Assembly (NCBI GenBank): GCA_937864815.1
Contig: CALMJY010000274.1
Location: 1 to 42,910, forward strand
DNA from: an uncultured Bacteroidota bacterium
GTDB lineage: Bacteria; Bacteroidota; Bacteroidia; Bacteroidales; VadinHA17
Direction: 5' to 3'
Length of the DNA stretch: 42,910 bases
The notes under the pieces were generated by a model, which was given only the letters and a program-made list of their open reading frames with translations, was not told the DNA's origin and did no database searches. The position numbers and the translations under genes were made by a program. This document shows, piece after piece, positions 8,590 through 20,410 of this stretch. Each line of letters begins with the position of its first letter. The stretch's first letter is position 1.

Positions 8590-9138
8590 ATGAGTGAGAA
8601 TATTAAAAAGTGGTATGTGCTTCGGGCTATCGGTGGGAAAGAGAAGAAGGTGAAAGAGTATATCGAGAGCGAAGTGGCACGTCTTAAACTTCAGGATTAT
8701 GTCTCACAGGTTCTTATCCCGACCGAAAAGGTTTACCAGATAAGAGCAGGTAAAAAGATAAGCAAGGAAAGAACTTTCTTTCCGGGATATGTGCTTGTTG
8801 AAGCAGTACTTACAGGTGAAGTGCCTCATTTATTAAGGAATATACCTAATGTAATAGGTTTTTTGGGTTCACAGGATGGAGAACCTGTACCATTGAGAAA
8901 ACCTGAAATTAACCGTATTCTCGGTAAAGTAGATGAACTGAATGCCAGCGATGAGGAGCTCAATGTTCCATTCTTTGTTGGTGAATCGGTAAAAGTTATT
9001 GACGGACCGTTCAACAGTTTCACAGGGATTATTGAAGAGGTTAACGAGGAGAAAAAGAAGCTAAAGGTAATGGTTAAGATTTTCGGAAGAAAAACACCAC
9101 TGGAACTAAGCTTTATGCAGGTAGAAAAAGAGAATTAA
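8590..9138 (+). CDS. nusG: Transcription termination/antitermination factor NusG
   Basis: The 182-residue product has an NGN domain ([20 protein letters not shown], then [12 protein letters not shown] and IPNVIGFLG) and a C-terminal KOW domain ([20 protein letters not shown]). NusG binds the RNA polymerase clamp, increases processivity and couples RNAP to Rho or the ribosome. The open frame runs back into secE (to 8512), but [11 protein letters not shown] at 8590, after an AGAGGAAG ribosome site, is the normal start. Length is typical for a NusG without inserted domains. Confidence 0.97.
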   Translation: MSENIKKWYVLRAIGGKEKKVKEYIESEVARLKLQDYVSQVLIPTEKVYQIRAGKKISKERTFFPGYVLVEAVLTGEVPHLLRNIPNVIGFLGSQDGEPVPLRKPEINRILGKVDELNASDEELNVPFFVGESVKVIDGPFNSFTGIIEEVNEEKKKLKVMVKIFGRKTPLELSFMQVEKEN

Positions 9139-9221
9139 CAGAAGATATTGAGAGTCGTGATATTTATAATGCTTCCTGAACGACTTTCAAGTGCTCGCAA
9201 TAAATACGCAAATTTAAAATT

Positions 9222-9665
9222 ATGGCAAAAGAAGTTGCTGGATTAATCAAGTTACAGATTCGTGGCGGAGGAGCTAATCCATCACCACCTGTTGGCCCCG
9301 CACTGGGTTCAAAAGGTGTGAACATTATGGATTTCTGTAAGCAATTTAATGCGAGGACCCAGGACAAGGCTGGAAAAGTTATCCCGGTTGTTATTACAGT
9401 TTATTCTGACAAAACATTTGATTTTGTCACTAAAACCCCACCGGTTGCTGTTCAGTTACTTGAAATTACCAAAACAAAGAAAGGTTCGAAAGAACCTAAC
9501 CGCGATAAGGTTTCAAGTATCACCTGGGACCAGATCAAATCAATTGCTAAGGATAAAATGGAAGACTTAAACTGTTTTACAGTGGAGTCTGCAATGCGAA
9601 TGGTAGCTGGTACCGCCAGAAGTATGGGAATTACCGTTAAAGGCGATTTCCCTAAAAATAATTAA
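9222..9665 (+). CDS. rplK: Large ribosomal subunit protein uL11
   Basis: This 147-residue protein carries the L11 signature: the N-terminal domain with [15 protein letters not shown] and [14 protein letters not shown], and the C-terminal rRNA-binding domain ([17 protein letters not shown]). It forms the GTPase-associated centre of the 50S subunit with the bL12 stalk. It is the first gene of the rplKAJL-rpoBC string, 83 bp after nusG. The leader contains AGTCGT and ACGACT as short inverted arms; an L1-binding mimic is possible but not shown. Confidence 0.98.
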   Translation: MAKEVAGLIKLQIRGGGANPSPPVGPALGSKGVNIMDFCKQFNARTQDKAGKVIPVVITVYSDKTFDFVTKTPPVAVQLLEITKTKKGSKEPNRDKVSSITWDQIKSIAKDKMEDLNCFTVESAMRMVAGTARSMGITVKGDFPKNN

Positions 9666-9677
9666 TTAGGAGAAAAA

Positions 9678-10373
9678 ATGACTAAACTTACCAAAAATCA
9701 GAAGTTTGCTCTTGAAAAACTCGATAAGAACAAGCTTTATTCATTAAAAGAGGCTTCTGCTCTGGTTAAGGAGATGACCAAAACCAAGTTTGATGCTTCT
9801 GTTGATTTGGATGTAAGGTTAGGTATTGATCCAAGAAAATCCAATCAGATGGTTCGCGGCGTTGTTTCACTTCCTCACGGAACAGGTAAGCAGACACGTG
9901 TACTCGTGCTCTGTACCCCCGACAAGGAAAATGAGGCAAGAGAAGCCGGAGCAGACCATGTTGGCCTTGACGATTATGTTGAGAAAATCAAAGCTGGTTG
10001 GACAGATGTGGATGTTATCATAACCATGCCATCCGTTATGGGAAAGGTCGGTCAGTTAGGTCGAATACTCGGTCCCCGCGGACTGATGCCGAACCCCAAA
10101 AGTGGAACTGTCACAATGGAAATAGGTAAGGCTGTTAAAGAAGTGAAGCAGGGTAAGATTGATTTCAAAGTCGATAAGAACGGAATCATTCATACCTCTA
10201 TCGGAAAAGTCTCATTTGAGCCCCAGATGATCGCTGATAATGCCAAGGAGTTTATCACAATGGTAAACAAACTTAAACCGGCTGCCGCGAAAGGAACATA
10301 CTTACGCAGTATATTCATTTCCAGCACAATGAGTCCGGGTGTTAAAATCGATCCAAAAGGTCTTGATGAATAA
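9678..10373 (+). CDS. rplA: Large ribosomal subunit protein uL1
   Basis: The 231-residue L1 protein has the family landmarks [51 protein letters not shown] and the conserved C-terminal [20 protein letters not shown]. It forms the mobile L1 stalk near the E site and in many bacteria represses its own L11 operon. It starts 12 bp after rplK behind AGGAG. Confidence 0.98.
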   Translation: MTKLTKNQKFALEKLDKNKLYSLKEASALVKEMTKTKFDASVDLDVRLGIDPRKSNQMVRGVVSLPHGTGKQTRVLVLCTPDKENEAREAGADHVGLDDYVEKIKAGWTDVDVIITMPSVMGKVGQLGRILGPRGLMPNPKSGTVTMEIGKAVKEVKQGKIDFKVDKNGIIHTSIGKVSFEPQMIADNAKEFITMVNKLKPAAAKGTYLRSIFISSTMSPGVKIDPKGLDE

Positions 10374-10401
10374 TTATTTAAAGTAAAATTCGGAAGAAAT
10401 A

Positions 10402-10926
10402 ATGAGACGGGAAGAAAAAAACGCTATCATACACAGCCTTGCTGAAAGATTGAAAGAGTACGGTCACTTTTATCTGACTGATACTGCTCAGCTTAACGCA
10501 GCTGATACAAGTGAACTAAGAAGGAAGTGCTTCGAAAACGATATTAAACTTATTGTTGTTAAAAACACCCTCCTTAAAAGAGCACTTGAGCAGACTACTG
10601 GAAACTTTGAAGAACTCTATCCGGTTCTGAAAGGTACTACGTCCATCATGTTTACTCAATCGGGAAATGTTCCTGCAAAACTTATAAAGGAATTCCGTAA
10701 GAGTCATGGTAAACCTGTGCTTAAAGGTGCATACGTTCAGGAATCAATCTATATCGGCGATAATCAGCTAGATGCTCTTATCTCGGTTAAGACCAGGGAA
10801 GAACTTATCGGCGACGTTATTATGTTGCTGCAGTCTCCTGCCAAGAACGTTATTTCAGCCCTGCAGTCAGGTGGAAATAAAATTCACGGTGTGCTTGATA
10901 CACTGTCAAAAAGAGAAGAAAAATAA
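10402..10926 (+). CDS. rplJ: Large ribosomal subunit protein uL10
   Basis: The 174-residue protein has the L10 pattern: MRREEKNAIIHSLAERLKEY, then ELRRKCFENDIKLIVVKNTL and GTTSIMFTQSGN in the rRNA-binding domain, and a C-terminal helix that anchors bL12 dimers. It connects the L12 stalk to the 50S subunit. Length is normal. It lies 28 bp after rplA and 29 bp before rplL. Confidence 0.97.
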   Translation: MRREEKNAIIHSLAERLKEYGHFYLTDTAQLNAADTSELRRKCFENDIKLIVVKNTLLKRALEQTTGNFEELYPVLKGTTSIMFTQSGNVPAKLIKEFRKSHGKPVLKGAYVQESIYIGDNQLDALISVKTREELIGDVIMLLQSPAKNVISALQSGGNKIHGVLDTLSKREEK

Positions 10927-10955
10927 AGTAAAATCAATTTAAAAATCAATAAAAA

Positions 10956-11336
10956 ATGGCAGATCTTAAGAAATTTGCAGAAGAACTGGTTAACTTATCT
11001 GTAAAAGAAGTAAGCGAACTGGCTAAAATACTCAAAGAAGAGTATGGCATTGAACCCGCAGCAGCAGCAGCAGTTGCAGTTGCAGCTCCTTCAGCAGGTG
11101 GCGATGCTCCTGCAACAGCTGAGAAATCAACATTTGATGTTATTCTCAAAAATGCAGGCGGACAGAAATTACAGATTGTTAAACTTGTTAAGGATATCAC
11201 CGGACTTGGTCTGAAAGAGGCTAAAGCAGTAGTTGATGCTGCTCCCGGACCAGTTAAAGAAGGTGTTACCAAAGAAGAGGCTGAAGCTATTAAAGGTCAA
11301 TTAGTAGAAGCAGGAGCTGAAGTTGAACTTAAATAA
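10956..11336 (+). CDS. rplL: Large ribosomal subunit protein bL12
   Basis: The 126-residue protein has the N-terminal dimerisation domain ([19 protein letters not shown]), an Ala-rich hinge ([16 protein letters not shown]) and the factor-binding C-terminal domain ([33 protein letters not shown]). Several copies form the stalk that recruits EF-Tu and EF-G. A hairpin with a T-run follows 24 bp after the stop and separates the ribosomal protein genes from rpoB. Confidence 0.98.
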   Translation: MADLKKFAEELVNLSVKEVSELAKILKEEYGIEPAAAAAVAVAAPSAGGDAPATAEKSTFDVILKNAGGQKLQIVKLVKDITGLGLKEAKAVVDAAPGPVKEGVTKEEAEAIKGQLVEAGAEVELK

Positions 11337-11360
11337 GTTATACCTGAATACCGGGTTATA

Positions 11361-11396
11361 GGTTTAGTCCCGCATGGTGCGGGACTAAGCCTTTTT
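11361..11396 (+). terminator. Attenuator-like hairpin between rplL and rpoB
   Basis: GGTTTAGTCCCGC and GCGGGACTAAGCC form a 13-bp stem with one G-T pair and loop ATGGT, followed directly by TTTTTG. This is a good intrinsic terminator. Since no clear new promoter is seen before rpoB, partial readthrough is likely, as known for the rplL-rpoB attenuator in E. coli. Confidence 0.8.
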
Positions 11397-11432
11397 GTTC
11401 TTTAAATTATAAGTTCACTTAATCTTTTTAAA

Positions 11433-14400
11433 ATGTCCTCAAAAAATACCGAAAGAATAAGTTTCGCTTCCAGGAAGAATCAGCTTGATTATCCTGATTT
11501 CCTGGAGATTCAGTTAAAATCATTCGGTGAGTTTTTCCAGCTTGGAACAACTCCCGAGAACAGGAAAAAAGAGGGACTATTCAAAGTCTTTACCGAAAAT
11601 TTCCCCATAACTGATACAAGGAACAATTTCGTCCTCGAATTTCTTGATTATTATATTGACCCTCCGCGTTATACAATCGAAGAGTGCATAGAACGCGGAC
11701 TTACTTTCAGCGTGCCGCTGAAAGCAAAATTAAAACTTTACTGTACAGATCCGGAACACGAGGATTTTGATACGGTAATACAGGATGTGTATCTCGGAAC
11801 CGTTCCATACATGACTGAACGCGCAACGTTCGTTATTAATGGCGCTGAAAGGGTTGTGGTTTCACAGCTTCACCGTTCCCCAGGAGTATTCTTCGGACAG
11901 AGTATACATGCAAACGGTACAAAACTCTATTCAGCCAGGATCATTCCATTCAAAGGATCATGGATAGAATTTGCTACCGACATCAATAACGTGATGTACG
12001 CTTACATCGACAGGAAAAAGAAACTGCCGGTGACAACCCTGCTTCGTGCTATCGGATTCGAAAGTGATAAGCAGATCCTTGAGATCTTCAATCTCGCTGA
12101 GGAACACAAAGTGTCAAAGACCAGCATAAAGAAACTTGTCGGCCGCAAACTGGCTGCAAGGGTTCTCAAAACATGGGTCGAAGACTTTGTTGATGAAGAT
12201 ACAGGTGAGGTTGTTTCAATTGAAAGAAATGAGGTAATCCTCGACAGGGAAACAGTCATCGAAAATGAACATGTTGACCTTATTGTTGATTCCGGTGCAA
12301 AAACTATCCTTCTGCACAAGGATGATACAACACTGTCAGATTACGCAATCATATATAATACACTTCAGAAAGATCCCTGTAACTCTGAAAAAGAGGCAGT
12401 AATCTATATCTACAGGCAGCTGCGTAATGCAGAACCGCCTGATGAGGCAACCGCACGCGATGTTATCGACAAGCTATTCTTCTCCGACAAACGCTATGAC
12501 CTTGGTGAAGTTGGCCGTTACAGGATAAACAAAAAGCTTGGCCTCGAAACCGATATGAATACCAAAATCCTTACGCGTGAGGACATTATAAAGATTATCG
12601 GTTACCTGATTGAACTTATCAATTCAAAGACTGATATCGACGATATCGACCACCTGAGCAACAGAAGGGTGCGTACCGTTGGTGAACAGCTATTTGCACA
12701 GTTCGGTGTGGGTCTTGCACGTATGGCAAGAACAATCCGTGAAAGGATGAACGTAAGGGATAACGAGGTATTTACACCTGTTGACCTGATTAACTCGAAG
12801 ACACTTTCTTCGGTTATCAATTCATTCTTCGGAACAAACCAGCTGTCACAGTTCATGGACCAGACAAACCCGCTTGCAGAGATGACTCACAAGCGCCGTA
12901 TGTCTGCTCTCGGACCAGGCGGTCTTTCACGCGAAAGAGCCGGATTCGAGGTAAGGGACGTTCACTATACTCACTATGGCCGTCTCTGCCCGATCGAAAC
13001 ACCTGAAGGTCCCAATATTGGTCTTATATCTTCTCTTTGTGTATTTGCAAAGATAAATGATCTGGGATTTATTGAAACTCCATATCTTACTGTTAATCAT
13101 GACGATAAGAAAGGTTCAAAAGTAGACTTGTCTCATAGCGGAGTAGTTTGGCTCAGCGCTGAGGAGGAGGAAGAAAAGATGATCGCCCAGGCGAACGCTC
13201 CTCTTACAAAAGATGGTCATTTTGAAAATCAAAGGGCAAAGTGCCGTTATGAGGCTGACTATCCTTTCGAGGAAGTTTCAAAAGTCGATCTCATGGATGT
13301 TGCTCCTAACCAGATAGCTTCAATAGCTGCTTCACTTATCCCGTTCCTCGAGCATGATGATGCCAACAGGGCTCTTATGGGTTCGAACATGATGCGTCAG
13401 GCAGTTCCGCTTATCAATCCTGAAGCACCGATAGTCGGAACAGGACTCGAAGGACAGGTTATCAGGGACAGTCGTATTCTTTATATGGCTGAGGGTGACG
13501 GAATTGTTGAATTTGTGGATTCAAACGAGATAGTAATAAGGTATACACGTACCGATGAGGAGAAATTTGTGAGCTTTGATGATGATATCAAACGCTATAC
13601 TCTTCCTAAATACCGTAAAACAAACCAGAATACCTGCATCAACCTTCTGCCTGTTGTGAAAAAAGGCGAGAAAGTGAAAAAAGGACAGGTACTTACTGAA
13701 GGTTACGGAACCAAGCATGGTGAACTGGCCCTTGGAAGAAACCTGAAAGTGGCATTCATGCCATGGAAGGGTTATAACTTTGAGGATGCTATCGTTATTT
13801 CTGAGAAAGTTGTACAGGAAGACTATTTCACATCTGTGCATATCGATGAATACCAGCTTGAAGTTCGCGATACAAAGCGTGGTCTTGAAGAACTCACCTC
13901 AGATATTCCGAATGTAAGTGAGGAAGCTACCAAAAATCTCGACGAAAACGGTCTTATCAGGATAGGTGCTCACATCCGTCCAGGTGACATACTTATTGGA
14001 AAGATCACTCCTAAAGGAGAATCTGATCCTTCACCTGAAGAGAAACTTCTGCGCGCAATCTTTGGTGATAAAGCCGGAGATGTAAAGGATGCTTCACTGA
14101 AAGCAGGTCCCTCACTCGATGGAGTTGTTATTGACAAGAAGCTCTTTACCAGGGCTATAAAAGACAGGAAAGCAAAATCTGTCGAGAAGCCGATGCTCGA
14201 CAAGATCGAGACAGAATTCAACAGAAATATTGATGATCTTAAGACCAGACTGGTTGATAAACTGTTTATTCTGGTTAATGGTAAAACATCTCAGGGAGTT
14301 AAGGATTATCTTAATGTTGATGTAATTCCTAAAGGCAGTAAATTCACTCTGAAGCAGCTTCAGGAAGTTGATTTTCTTAACGTCAATCCGAATAAATGGA

Positions 14401-15257
14401 CCACTGACAAAAAGAAAAATGACAGCATAAAGCAGCTCCTGCATAACTATATCATTAAATACAAGGAGATTGACGGTATCTATAAGCGCAAGAAATACAA
14501 CATCACTATCGGTGATGAGCTGCCAGCGGGTATCGTTCGTCTTGCCAAGGTTTATATAGCCAAGAAACGCAAGGTTAAAGTTGGGGACAAGATGGCCGGG
14601 CGCCATGGTAACAAAGGTATTGTTGCCAAGATTGTACGCGCTGAAGATATGCCTTTCCTCGAAGACGGAACCCCTGTTGATATTGTACTTAATCCTCTGG
14701 GTGTGCCTTCAAGGATGAACCTTGGGCAGATCTACGAAACAGTACTTGGATGGGCAGGAAGGGAACTTGGTCTCAAATTCTCAACCCCGATTTTCGACGG
14801 TGCAACAATTGACCAGATAACTGAATATACTGAGAAAGCAGGTATTCCGAAGTTTGGAAAGACATTCCTGTGTGACGGTGGAACCGGTGAGAAATTTGAC
14901 CAGTCTGCTACGGTAGGTGTAATCTATATGCTTAAACTGGGTCATATGGTTGATGATAAGATGCACGCCCGTTCAATCGGTCCATACTCGCTCATTACCC
15001 AGCAGCCTCTCGGAGGTAAGGCACAGTTCGGAGGTCAGCGTTTTGGTGAAATGGAAGTCTGGGCTCTTGAAGCATTCGGTGCTGCCCATATTCTCCAGGA
15101 AATCCTTACTATAAAATCGGACGACGTTGTCGGACGCGCTAAAGCATATGAAGCTATTGTGAAAGGTGAACCAATGCCGCAGCCAGGTATACCTGAGTCG
15201 CTGAATGTTCTCCTGCACGAACTCAGAGGTCTCGGACTTAGCGTGATACTTGACTAG
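11433..15257 (+). CDS. rpoB: DNA-directed RNA polymerase subunit beta
   Basis: The 1274-residue beta subunit shows the usual conserved blocks: [18 protein letters not shown], the rifampicin-pocket segment [45 protein letters not shown]-type acidic loops, [13 protein letters not shown] near the active centre, and [20 protein letters not shown] at the C-terminal clamp. In the rifampicin pocket Asp476, His486 and Ser491 correspond to E. coli Asp516, His526 and Ser531, so no classical resistance change is present. It forms the catalytic core with rpoC, 55 bp downstream. Confidence 0.99.
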   Translation: MSSKNTERISFASRKNQLDYPDFLEIQLKSFGEFFQLGTTPENRKKEGLFKVFTENFPITDTRNNFVLEFLDYYIDPPRYTIEECIERGLTFSVPLKAKLKLYCTDPEHEDFDTVIQDVYLGTVPYMTERATFVINGAERVVVSQLHRSPGVFFGQSIHANGTKLYSARIIPFKGSWIEFATDINNVMYAYIDRKKKLPVTTLLRAIGFESDKQILEIFNLAEEHKVSKTSIKKLVGRKLAARVLKTWVEDFVDEDTGEVVSIERNEVILDRETVIENEHVDLIVDSGAKTILLHKDDTTLSDYAIIYNTLQKDPCNSEKEAVIYIYRQLRNAEPPDEATARDVIDKLFFSDKRYDLGEVGRYRINKKLGLETDMNTKILTREDIIKIIGYLIELINSKTDIDDIDHLSNRRVRTVGEQLFAQFGVGLARMARTIRERMNVRDNEVFTPVDLINSKTLSSVINSFFGTNQLSQFMDQTNPLAEMTHKRRMSALGPGGLSRERAGFEVRDVHYTHYGRLCPIETPEGPNIGLISSLCVFAKINDLGFIETPYLTVNHDDKKGSKVDLSHSGVVWLSAEEEEEKMIAQANAPLTKDGHFENQRAKCRYEADYPFEEVSKVDLMDVAPNQIASIAASLIPFLEHDDANRALMGSNMMRQAVPLINPEAPIVGTGLEGQVIRDSRILYMAEGDGIVEFVDSNEIVIRYTRTDEEKFVSFDDDIKRYTLPKYRKTNQNTCINLLPVVKKGEKVKKGQVLTEGYGTKHGELALGRNLKVAFMPWKGYNFEDAIVISEKVVQEDYFTSVHIDEYQLEVRDTKRGLEELTSDIPNVSEEATKNLDENGLIRIGAHIRPGDILIGKITPKGESDPSPEEKLLRAIFGDKAGDVKDASLKAGPSLDGVVIDKKLFTRAIKDRKAKSVEKPMLDKIETEFNRNIDDLKTRLVDKLFILVNGKTSQGVKDYLNVDVIPKGSKFTLKQLQEVDFLNVNPNKWTTDKKKNDSIKQLLHNYIIKYKEIDGIYKRKKYNITIGDELPAGIVRLAKVYIAKKRKVKVGDKMAGRHGNKGIVAKIVRAEDMPFLEDGTPVDIVLNPLGVPSRMNLGQIYETVLGWAGRELGLKFSTPIFDGATIDQITEYTEKAGIPKFGKTFLCDGGTGEKFDQSATVGVIYMLKLGHMVDDKMHARSIGPYSLITQQPLGGKAQFGGQRFGEMEVWALEAFGAAHILQEILTIKSDDVVGRAKAYEAIVKGEPMPQPGIPESLNVLLHELRGLGLSVILD

Positions 15258-15312
15258 AAGTATTGCACAAAGTTTTGAATTTTTAGTTTTTTGAAATAAT
15301 AAATATTCAAAT

Positions 15313-18300
15313 ATGTCATTCAGAAGAGATAACAAGACAAAGACCAGTTACTCGAAAATTTCTATAGGTCTTGCATCACCTGAAGAAATACTTGATCGCT
15401 CAAGTGGTGAGGTGCTCAAGCCGGAAACAATAAATTACCGTACATATAAGCCTGAACGTGACGGGCTGTTCTGCGAAAGAATTTTCGGTCCGGTAAAAGA
15501 TTATGAATGCCATTGCGGAAAGTACAAGAGAATCCGTTATAAGGGAATCGTGTGCGACCGTTGCGGTGTTGAAGTTACAGAAAAGAAGGTCCGCCGTGAA
15601 AGGATGGGACATATATCACTTGTAGTGCCGGTAGCACACATATGGTATTTCCGTTCTCTCCCGAACAAAATCGGTTACCTTCTTGGACTGCCAACAAAAA
15701 AGCTCGATTCAATAATATACTACGAAAGGTATGTTGTAATCAATCCGGGTATCAAGGCAGCTGATGGTGTTAAATATCTTGACTTCCTTACAGAAGAAGA
15801 ATACCTTGAGATAACTGAGTCTCTGCCAAAAGAAAATCAGTATCTTGAAGATAATCATCCTGATAAGTTTGTTGCAGATATGGGTGCAGAAGCACTTAAT
15901 AAGCTTCTGGGACGGATCGATCTCGATGAAATGTCATATTCTCTTCGTCACAGGGCGAATACCGAAACTTCACAGCAGCGTAAAAATGAAGCTCTAAAGA
16001 GACTTCAGGTTGTTGAAGCTTTCAGGGATTCAAAGCATGTGAACAAACCTGAATGGATGATAATAAAGGTTGTACCTGTAATTCCGCCTGAACTCAGGCC
16101 TCTTGTACCCCTTGACGGAGGAAGATTTGCTACAAGCGACCTCAATGATCTTTACAGAAGGGTTATAATAAGAAACAACCGTCTTAAGAGACTTATCGAG
16201 ATCAAAGCTCCGGAAGTTATTCTCCGTAACGAGAAGCGTATGCTCCAGGAAGCTGTTGACTCTCTCTTCGATAATTCAAGAAAAGCCAATGCTGTAAAAA
16301 CTGATGCAAACCGTCCTCTTAAGTCACTTAGTGACAGCCTTAAAGGAAAACAGGGACGTTTCCGTCAGAACCTGCTCGGTAAAAGGGTTGACTACTCTGC
16401 ACGTTCGGTTATCGTTGTTGGTCCTGAACTCGGACTTCATGAGTGCGGACTTCCGAAGGATATGGCAGCAGAGCTTTACAAGCCATTCATTATCAGAAAA
16501 CTGATTGAAAGAGGAATTGTAAAAACAGTTAAATCAGCAAAGAAAATAGTTGACAGGAAAGATCCTGTTGTTTGGGATATACTTGAGAATGTTCTTAAGG
16601 GACATCCTGTACTCCTTAACCGTGCTCCAACCCTTCACAGACTCGGTATTCAGGCTTTCCAGCCGAAGCTTATTGAAGGAAAAGCTATTCAACTTCACCC
16701 TCTCGTCTGTACAGCTTTCAACGCTGACTTCGACGGTGACCAGATGGCAGTACATCTTCCTCTCGGTAATGCTGCAATACTTGAGGCCCAGATGCTCATG
16801 CTTGCCTCCCATAATATTCTCAACCCTGCAAATGGTGCGCCGATCACAGTTCCTTCACAGGATATGGTTCTCGGTCTGTATTATATAACAAAGGGAAGAA
16901 AGAGTGATGGCAAGGATAAAGTAAGGGGAGAAGGTCTTGTATTCTATTCAAGCGAAGAGGTAAACATAGCTTTTAACGAAGGAAAGATAGACCTCCACGC
17001 GTACATAAAAGTTAAGGTAAACGACAGGAAAGATGGTGAACTTGTTAATCATCTGATTGAGACTACAGTAGGTCGCGTTATCTTTAATCAGTATGTACCT
17101 ACTGAAGTAGGATATATAAATGAACTTCTTACCAAGAAGTCGTTAAGGGATATTATAGGTCGCGTTCTGAAACTTGCCGGAACCGCAAAAACAGCTGACT
17201 TCCTGGATGCAATCAAGAATCTTGGATTCTACTCGGCATTCAAGGGTGGCTTGTCATTCAACCTTGATGATGTTATTATACCTGAGGAAAAGACAAAATT
17301 TGTATCCGAAGGATATGACCAGGTTGAGGAAGTTCTGAACAACTACAGCATGGGTTTCATTACAAATAATGAACGTTACAACCAGATAATTGATATCTGG
17401 ACACATGTTAATGCAAGATTGACACAGTCACTGATGAAGCAGCTTTCAACCGACAAGCAGGGCTTCAACTCAGTATATATGATGCTCGACTCAGGTGCAA
17501 GGGGTTCAAAAGAACAGATCCGTCAGCTTTCAGGTATGAGGGGTCTTATGGCGAAACCACAGAAATCAGGCTCAACAGGCTCTGAAATTATTGAAAACCC
17601 AATTCTTTCAAACTTCAAAGAGGGACTTTCAGTTCTTGAGTACTTCATCTCAACACACGGTGCACGTAAAGGTCTTGCCGATACAGCTCTCAAAACAGCT
17701 GATGCCGGTTATCTTACACGCCGTCTGGTTGACGTTTCTCAGGATGTTATTATCAATGAAGAGGATTGTGGCACTCTCAGGGGTCTTGTGGCAACAGCAA
17801 TCAAGAAGAATGAGGAAGTTGTTGAATCCCTTTATGAGAGAGTTCTCGGTCGTACCGTAGTTCATGATGTATACCATCCTCTCACAGGTGAACTGATTGT
17901 TGAATCCGGACAGGAGCTTACCGAAGATCTTGCCAGGAAGATTGAAGACTCACCGATAGAGCAGGTTGAGATCCGTTCAGTGCTCACATGTGAATCGAAA
18001 AAGGGTGTTTGCGCAAAATGTTACGGACGTAACCTTTCAACAGGCCGTATGGTACAGAAAGGTGAAGCTGTCGGCGTAATTGCTGCACAGAGTATCGGTG
18101 AACCAGGAACGCAGCTTACACTCCGTACATTCCATGTGGGTGGTACTGCCTCAAACATTACAACTGAATCGCGCCTTGTCGCAAGATATGGAGGTATAGC
18201 TGAAATTGAAGAGCTTCGTTCAGTTCCTAAATCAGATCCTGAAAAGGGTGATATTGAAATAGTTATCGGACGTCTTGCAGAATTAAGAATTGTTGACAAG

Positions 18301-19611
18301 AAAACCGGTATTGCACTTACTACTCATACTATTCCTTACGGTTCAAAGCTTTATGTTAAGCCAGGACAGGAGATAGAGAAGGGCAAACTGATCTGCGAAT
18401 GGGATCCGTTCAATGCAGTTATTATCGCCGAGATGTCGGGTAAGGTTGGATACGATTTCCTCATAGAAGGTGTTACCTTCCGTGAAGAGTCAGATGAGCA
18501 GACCGGTTTTAAGGAAAAGGTTATCATAGAAAGCAGGGACAAGACAAAGAATCCGGCAATAAAGATACTTGACAAGAAAGGTGAGGAGTTAAGGCTGTAT
18601 AACCTTCCTGTAGGTGCTCACCTTGTTATCGACCCTGACAAGATGGTTGAGGCTGGCGAAGTTCTCGCCAAAATCCCAAGAGCTGTCGGAAAATCAGGTG
18701 ATATCACCGGTGGTCTGCCAAGGGTAACAGAACTTTTCGAAGCACGTAATCCGTCGAACCCGGCAATTGTTTCAGAGATTGATGGAGAAGTAACCTTCGG
18801 AAAGATCAAAAGAGGTAACAGGGAGATATCAATCAAGTCAAAGACTGATGAGGTTAAGAAATATCTTGTACCTCTTTCAAAACAGATCCTTGTTCAGGAG
18901 AACGACTATGTTAAGGCAGGTATTCCACTTTCAGACGGAGCCATAACACCTTCAGACATACTTGCTATCAAAGGTCCTACAAAAGTTCAGGAATATATAG
19001 TAAACGAGATACAGGAGGTTTACCGTCTTCAGGGTGTGAAAATCAATGACAAGCATTTCGAGATCATTGTCCGCCAGATGATGCGTAAAGTTGAGATAGT
19101 TGACCCGGGTGATACAAAATTCCTCGAGCGCCAGGTTGTTGACAAACTCGAGTTCATGGATGAAAACGACTGGATTTATGGCAAGAAGGTTATTGTCAAT
19201 TCCGGTGATTCACAAACACTTCGTCCGGGTATGATTGTTACTGCCCGCAAGCTTAGGGATGAAAATTCGGCTCTTAAGCGCCGCGACCTCAAAACTGTTG
19301 AATCGAGGGATGCAATTCCTGCTACATCAAGCCAGGTTCTTCAGGGTATAACCCGTGCATCACTCCAGACCAAGAGCTTCTTCTCGGCTGCTTCCTTCCA
19401 GGAGACAACCAAAGTGCTCAATGAAGCTGCAATTCTTGGTAAGGTAGACAAGCTTGAAGGGTTGAAGGAAAACGTCATCGTTGGTCACCTTATTCCTGCA
19501 GGTACAGGTCAGCGTCAGTATAATGACATCATTGTTGGTTCACTGGAAGAGTATGAGAACCTTGTCTCTGTTGCCCAGGAAGAAGAAGAACCCGTAAAAG
19601 CTAAAAAATAG
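15313..19611 (+). CDS. rpoC: DNA-directed RNA polymerase subunit beta'
   Basis: The 1432-residue beta' subunit carries the N-terminal zinc site ([20 protein letters not shown]), the clamp and lid regions, and the catalytic NADFDGDQM with Asp472, Asp474 and Asp476 holding the active-site magnesium. Also present are the trigger-loop and bridge-helix blocks ([37 protein letters not shown]) and the second zinc site ([19 protein letters not shown]). The C-terminus ends with an acidic-basic tail ([10 protein letters not shown]). It is followed after 5 bp by the DUF3467 gene, which must be co-transcribed. Confidence 0.99.
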   Translation: MSFRRDNKTKTSYSKISIGLASPEEILDRSSGEVLKPETINYRTYKPERDGLFCERIFGPVKDYECHCGKYKRIRYKGIVCDRCGVEVTEKKVRRERMGHISLVVPVAHIWYFRSLPNKIGYLLGLPTKKLDSIIYYERYVVINPGIKAADGVKYLDFLTEEEYLEITESLPKENQYLEDNHPDKFVADMGAEALNKLLGRIDLDEMSYSLRHRANTETSQQRKNEALKRLQVVEAFRDSKHVNKPEWMIIKVVPVIPPELRPLVPLDGGRFATSDLNDLYRRVIIRNNRLKRLIEIKAPEVILRNEKRMLQEAVDSLFDNSRKANAVKTDANRPLKSLSDSLKGKQGRFRQNLLGKRVDYSARSVIVVGPELGLHECGLPKDMAAELYKPFIIRKLIERGIVKTVKSAKKIVDRKDPVVWDILENVLKGHPVLLNRAPTLHRLGIQAFQPKLIEGKAIQLHPLVCTAFNADFDGDQMAVHLPLGNAAILEAQMLMLASHNILNPANGAPITVPSQDMVLGLYYITKGRKSDGKDKVRGEGLVFYSSEEVNIAFNEGKIDLHAYIKVKVNDRKDGELVNHLIETTVGRVIFNQYVPTEVGYINELLTKKSLRDIIGRVLKLAGTAKTADFLDAIKNLGFYSAFKGGLSFNLDDVIIPEEKTKFVSEGYDQVEEVLNNYSMGFITNNERYNQIIDIWTHVNARLTQSLMKQLSTDKQGFNSVYMMLDSGARGSKEQIRQLSGMRGLMAKPQKSGSTGSEIIENPILSNFKEGLSVLEYFISTHGARKGLADTALKTADAGYLTRRLVDVSQDVIINEEDCGTLRGLVATAIKKNEEVVESLYERVLGRTVVHDVYHPLTGELIVESGQELTEDLARKIEDSPIEQVEIRSVLTCESKKGVCAKCYGRNLSTGRMVQKGEAVGVIAAQSIGEPGTQLTLRTFHVGGTASNITTESRLVARYGGIAEIEELRSVPKSDPEKGDIEIVIGRLAELRIVDKKTGIALTTHTIPYGSKLYVKPGQEIEKGKLICEWDPFNAVIIAEMSGKVGYDFLIEGVTFREESDEQTGFKEKVIIESRDKTKNPAIKILDKKGEELRLYNLPVGAHLVIDPDKMVEAGEVLAKIPRAVGKSGDITGGLPRVTELFEARNPSNPAIVSEIDGEVTFGKIKRGNREISIKSKTDEVKKYLVPLSKQILVQENDYVKAGIPLSDGAITPSDILAIKGPTKVQEYIVNEIQEVYRLQGVKINDKHFEIIVRQMMRKVEIVDPGDTKFLERQVVDKLEFMDENDWIYGKKVIVNSGDSQTLRPGMIVTARKLRDENSALKRRDLKTVESRDAIPATSSQVLQGITRASLQTKSFFSAASFQETTKVLNEAAILGKVDKLEGLKENVIVGHLIPAGTGQRQYNDIIVGSLEEYENLVSVAQEEEEPVKAKK

Positions 19612-19616
19612 AAAAA

Positions 19617-19940
19617 ATGGCTGCACCAGATCCTAAAAATCAGGGACAGATAAGTATTGAACTGAATGAGGAAGTTGCACAGGGTACATATTCAAACCTT
19701 GCTGTTATAACTCATTCAGCTTCTGAATTTGTTGTCGACTTTATAAGGATTATGCCAGGTATTCCCAAAGCTCAGGTTAAATCAAGGATAATCCTTACAC
19801 CAGAACATGCAAAGAGGCTTGTGGCTGCCCTCCAGGATAATATCTCAAAATATGAGGCAGTTCATGGAACTATTAAAGACGTAAAAGGGTCGGTGCCTGT
19901 TGTACCACTCACTTTTGGAGGACCAACAGCACAGGCTTAA
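19617..19940 (+). CDS. DUF3467 family protein
   Basis: The 107-residue acidic protein contains GTYSNLAVITHSASEFVVDF and PGIPKAQVKSRIILTPEHAK, the core of DUF3467. No enzymatic motif, signal peptide or membrane segment is visible. The family has no established biochemical role; a gene placed 5 bp after rpoC and surely co-transcribed with the RNA polymerase genes suggests a link to transcription or translation, which is inference only. It is the last gene of the long rplK-rpoC string. Confidence 0.88.
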   Translation: MAAPDPKNQGQISIELNEEVAQGTYSNLAVITHSASEFVVDFIRIMPGIPKAQVKSRIILTPEHAKRLVAALQDNISKYEAVHGTIKDVKGSVPVVPLTFGGPTAQA

Positions 19941-19951
19941 AATAAAAAGCC

Positions 19952-19959
19952 TATATTTG
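19952..19959 (+). promoter_or_regulatory. -7 box for the small secreted protein
   Basis: TATATTTG fits the TAnnTTTG consensus and lies 31 bp before the ATG at 19991. No TTTG is found at the -33 position, so the promoter is weak or activator-dependent. Confidence 0.45.
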
Positions 19960-19990
19960 CGTTTTATACTGGTCAAATAATTAGTTAATA

Positions 19991-20392
19991 ATGAGTAAGC
20001 TGATAAGAAGAATAGCGGTTATCCTGGTTATCATTCTTCCTGTTTTTACGAGTACAGATTGTAAGAAACAAAAGAAATGTGGTTGCGGAAAAGATGTTCT
20101 CTTCTCCATAACCAATCAACCCTGCAATGTGTATTTCAATGAAGCAGGAACATCAATGACGCTACAGACAGTCGGGGATCCCTATTCTAACTATACCTTC
20201 TGTAATCCTGTGGAGATGTTTCCCAAAGTAAAAAATTTCAAATCAGGTGATGAACTGATGGTATCAGGTCATGTTTACTGGGATTGCAGTTATGTATGGC
20301 AGTCAAGCAATCAGAGCTATCAGACAAGCCTGTATAAGATATATAACATACAGGTTACAGACATTTTCCTTGATCTGTATGGCAAGAAATAA
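19991..20392 (+). CDS. Small secreted Cys-rich protein, function unknown
   Basis: This 133-residue protein is not recognised. It starts with a basic, hydrophobic signal (MSKLIRRIAVILVIILPVF) followed by TSTDCKKQKKCGCGKDVLF, so it is exported; the cysteine could be lipidated, but TSTDC is a poor lipobox. Cysteines at CKKQKKCGCG and later NQPCN, TFCNP and WDCSY could form disulfides or bind metal. The C-terminal half has a beta-rich pattern (GDELMVSGHVYWDC, YKIYNIQVTDIFL) suggestive of a small beta-sandwich or OB-like domain. It has its own -7 box and is followed by a repeat-rich gap of about 270 bp. Confidence 0.75.
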   Translation: MSKLIRRIAVILVIILPVFTSTDCKKQKKCGCGKDVLFSITNQPCNVYFNEAGTSMTLQTVGDPYSNYTFCNPVEMFPKVKNFKSGDELMVSGHVYWDCSYVWQSSNQSYQTSLYKIYNIQVTDIFLDLYGKK

Positions 20393-20410
20393 AGAAGATT
20401 GATAATATTT

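Noticed and set aside
9139-9221. L1-binding autoregulatory leader before rplK
   Set aside because: Only 6-bp inverted arms are visible; not enough to support a regulatory RNA call.
12855-12910. Rifampicin-resistance change in rpoB
   Set aside because: Asp476, His486 and Ser491 are the sensitive-type residues; neighbouring substitutions look like phylum variation.
14112-14606. Long antisense frames inside rpoB, including a 164-codon one
   Set aside because: They are complementary to conserved rpoB coding sequence and show no independent domains.
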